From assembly GCF_000987775.1 (NCBI RefSeq), contig NZ_LAHO01000006.1:62001-126000 (forward strand): 64,000 nt of DNA, read 5' to 3'. Made by a program: the position numbers and the translations under genes. This DNA is from Arsukibacterium ikkense. GTDB taxonomy: Bacteria; Pseudomonadota; Gammaproteobacteria; Enterobacterales; Alteromonadaceae. Position 1 is the first letter of the stretch. Each line of letters opens with the position of its first letter. Shown piece by piece: positions 62,145-64,000 of the stretch. Under the pieces are notes generated by a model that did not search any database, was not told the origin of the DNA, and saw only the letters and a program-made list of their open reading frames with translations.

Positions 62145-63735
62145 AGCCAATGTACGGCAGCTGCGAACGCTATTAGCGCCGCACCGGGGCTCATTTAGCC
62201 TGTTATTAATATTGGCTGCAATACAGGCGCTGGTATTTTCGGCGGCAGACCCGCTGACGATAAAATTCCTGATTGATGCCATTACCGATGCAAATTTACA
62301 GCTGTTCGCGATATTGGCAGCTGTGGTGATATTGGTAGCCACCGCAGGCAGGCTGCTAATGTATGCCTCTGCGTTAATTCGCAAGCGGTTGAAAAATGCG
62401 TTTCAGGAAGCCCTGACCATCGAATTATCTGGTGTATTTTATCAGCACGCATATCAGCGTCTGGCCCAGCGGGGAAGAGGCTACTATATTTCAAGGCTAC
62501 ACGATGAACCCAAGCAACTCAGTTCTGTAATCGATACTTTAGAAGCACTTGTCTCAAGTATTTTCATCTGCATTACAGGTTTAGCCGTTGCTATCTGGAT
62601 TAGCTGGCAGATAACTTTGGCACTGATAGTAATAGTGCCTGTGCTGTGGTTTTTCTCCAACAAATACAGTAGAAAGATTGCAAAAAGCACTAAGGCATTT
62701 CAGGAGACCGAAGCCGAATTTAAATCCATACTGTCCGGTATCATTGATAGCTATAAATATGTGCGCCAATTCAGCCTGCAACACACCGCAGCAGGCGCTC
62801 TTAAACAGGGATTGCACTCTCCCTTAAGTGCTGATTTTAATCAAGTCAGATTTTCCGCTCGTTATCAAACTCTAAGTGGTGTTTTCCTGGCCTACGCCGA
62901 ACTGGCCGTTATTGTGGTAGCAGGATTTAAGGTCATCATGGGTCTGATAACTATAGGTTCACTTTTCGCGCTAACCCGGGCTTTTGGCATGATAATTCAG
63001 GCCGTTCAACAACTTTCTACGTTGGTGCCTAAGCTAGCCATACTTGATGCCCAGCTTGACAGACTGGCTGAATTCAGAGCTGAAGCGGAACGTCAGCAGA
63101 ATGTAACGCCGGCAAATACTGCCGCAACCGCGCTGGTCGCGTTTCAGCAAGTCAGCTTTGGTTATCAGCAACCGATACTGAACAATCTGTCGCTGCAGAT
63201 TTCGCCAAAGGAACGCATTCTGCTGGCTGGTGGCAATGGCACCGGCAAAAGTACCATAGCACACCTGATTGCCGGCTATTTACAACCGCATTCTGGCCAG
63301 CTTTATCGGCCGCATCCGGACAACATAAGTGCTTTGCTTTATCCTTTTGGCGTGCTCCCTGGCAGCTTTGGTCAAAATGTACAATATCTCCAGCAACAAG
63401 GCGTTTGTGCTGAAAAGATATCTAATCTGCTTGAGCGCTTGGACTTAAACAATTGTCTTGAAACTGCGCCAGCAGATATGTCTGAAGGCCAACGAAAGCG
63501 ATGCCAGATTGCCCTGTGTTTACTGAAAAGTGCCGAACTTTATATTTTGGATGAACCGTTGGCAAACATTGATGACGAAAGTAAAAATACCATCTGCCAG
63601 CTGATTGTCGAATATACCTCCCATGCCAGCTTGCTGATGATTATGCATGAAGGCAAACGTTTTGCATCGGTGTTTAACCGCACGATTCAACTCGAGCACT
63701 TAACCGAACCTCAGTTACTCCGTCAAACAGGTTAA
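62131..63735 (+). CDS. ABC exporter of the lanthipeptide (fused membrane and ATPase domains)
   Basis: A 534-residue half-transporter: six membrane helices (~20-310) followed by an ATPase with Walker A GGNGTGKST, signature MSEGQRKR (variant of LSGGQ) and Walker B LYILDEPLANID. There is no C39 peptidase domain at the N-terminus, so it cannot cut the leader itself. A GGAGG precedes two possible starts (GTG 62128, ATG 62131); both overlap the synthetase stop, so the two genes are translationally coupled. It is expected to carry the modified peptide, leader attached or not, across the inner membrane. Confidence 0.9.
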   Translation: MIISKANVRQLRTLLAPHRGSFSLLLILAAIQALVFSAADPLTIKFLIDAITDANLQLFAILAAVVILVATAGRLLMYASALIRKRLKNAFQEALTIELSGVFYQHAYQRLAQRGRGYYISRLHDEPKQLSSVIDTLEALVSSIFICITGLAVAIWISWQITLALIVIVPVLWFFSNKYSRKIAKSTKAFQETEAEFKSILSGIIDSYKYVRQFSLQHTAAGALKQGLHSPLSADFNQVRFSARYQTLSGVFLAYAELAVIVVAGFKVIMGLITIGSLFALTRAFGMIIQAVQQLSTLVPKLAILDAQLDRLAEFRAEAERQQNVTPANTAATALVAFQQVSFGYQQPILNNLSLQISPKERILLAGGNGTGKSTIAHLIAGYLQPHSGQLYRPHPDNISALLYPFGVLPGSFGQNVQYLQQQGVCAEKISNLLERLDLNNCLETAPADMSEGQRKRCQIALCLLKSAELYILDEPLANIDDESKNTICQLIVEYTSHASLLMIMHEGKRFASVFNRTIQLEHLTEPQLLRQTG

Positions 63736-63754
63736 AAATAAGTGCCTTGCAGTA

Positions 63755-63786
63755 AACAGCCACCTTTGATGAAGGTGGCTGTTATT
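63755..63786. terminator. Hairpin at the end of the lanthipeptide operon
   Basis: A perfect 12-bp stem AACAGCCACCTT / AAGGTGGCTGTT with a TGATG loop. It lies between the exporter and a convergent ORF and could serve both. Confidence 0.75.
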
Positions 63787-63807
63787 CATCAATACCCTGA
63801 TACCAAT

Positions 63808-64000
63808 TCAGCTGGCCGCTATATAACTACTGTTAACGCTACTACACCGGCTTTCAACCTGCCCCTGGGTTGCGCTAAACCAATAATTGACGCCCATAAA
63901 TTGTGAAAGCGTAGACTGCATTATTGGTAGCAGGGCTGTGTGCGGATTCTTTATATCATTTTCGTCCAACGCAATGGTTAGCGGGTCTGGCACTGCTGCC
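63808..64000 (-). CDS. C-terminal part of an unidentified protein, cut by the right edge
   Basis: A minus-strand frame is open from the window edge to a TGA at 63808-63810 (about 63 codons). The composition is protein-like (PDPLTIALDEND, LLPIMQSTLSQF, MGVNYWFSATQGQ), and the hairpin at 63755 is placed as for the end of a convergent gene. I recognise no family, and the true start is probably outside the window. Confidence 0.4.
   Translation of the reverse strand, partial: AAVPDPLTIALDENDIKNPHTALLPIMQSTLSQFMGVNYWFSATQGQVESRCSSVNSSYIAAS

Overview
The window looks like chromosomal DNA of a free-living, polysaccharide-degrading, probably aquatic gammaproteobacterium. Large TonB-dependent receptors of the proteobacterial type, a laminarin-type glucan locus with flavin-dependent halogenases, an RyhB-like Fur locus, GlmS next to a DeoR regulator, and protein sequences reminiscent of Rheinheimera, Alishewanella or Arsukibacterium all point that way. 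The genus is an inference from gene content; no database was searched. No rRNA, tRNA, CRISPR array or transposase was seen.

Region 1 (1-16.5 kb) is a beta-glucan utilisation locus. It holds a GH3 exo-glucosidase (cut by the left edge), a GH16 laminarinase-like lipoprotein with three repeated C-terminal modules, and two TonB-dependent receptors. A block of halogenase, SapC, cupin and halogenase genes follows the second receptor. Two promoters with the same geometry each carry the same perfect 14-bp LacI-type palindrome. They drive GH16-receptor 1 and receptor 2-halogenase-SapC-cupin-halogenase.

Region 2 (16.5-30.7 kb) is mainly housekeeping: glmS with a DeoR regulator, a putative Fur-controlled small RNA before a membrane flavoreductase, a DUF1439 lipoprotein, a YtrA-type GntR/ABC operon with a clear operator, a secretion ATPase fused to a methyltransferase domain and followed by a MoxR-type ATPase, and a DAACS symporter. 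Region 3 (30.8-37.9 kb) is one transcription unit for a MacAB-like exporter with an NtrC-type regulator and sensor kinase, preceded by a possible sigma-54 promoter. Region 4 (37.9-45.9 kb) has glmU, an S9 peptidase, a TraB/GumN protein, a CadC-like regulator and several small membrane or secreted proteins. Two of these are too short for routine ORF calling.

Region 5 (45.9-64 kb) is the most unusual. Two paralogous pitrilysin-type M16 lipoproteins bracket three tandem CadC-like membrane regulators with beta-propeller sensor domains. Divergent from the second M16 gene are five small genes for 33-residue peptides, four of them nearly identical on a 134-bp repeat. A class III lanthipeptide synthetase (lyase-kinase-cyclase) and a one-piece ABC exporter without a protease domain follow. 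Every peptide has an LxLQ-type leader motif and a Ser/Thr-rich core ending in Cys, and four match the labionin pattern S-x2-S-x2-C. I read this as a class III lanthipeptide locus. A dedicated outer-membrane-anchored M16 protease may mature or degrade the peptide, and the membrane regulators may sense it. The family assignments are firm; the functional links are inference.
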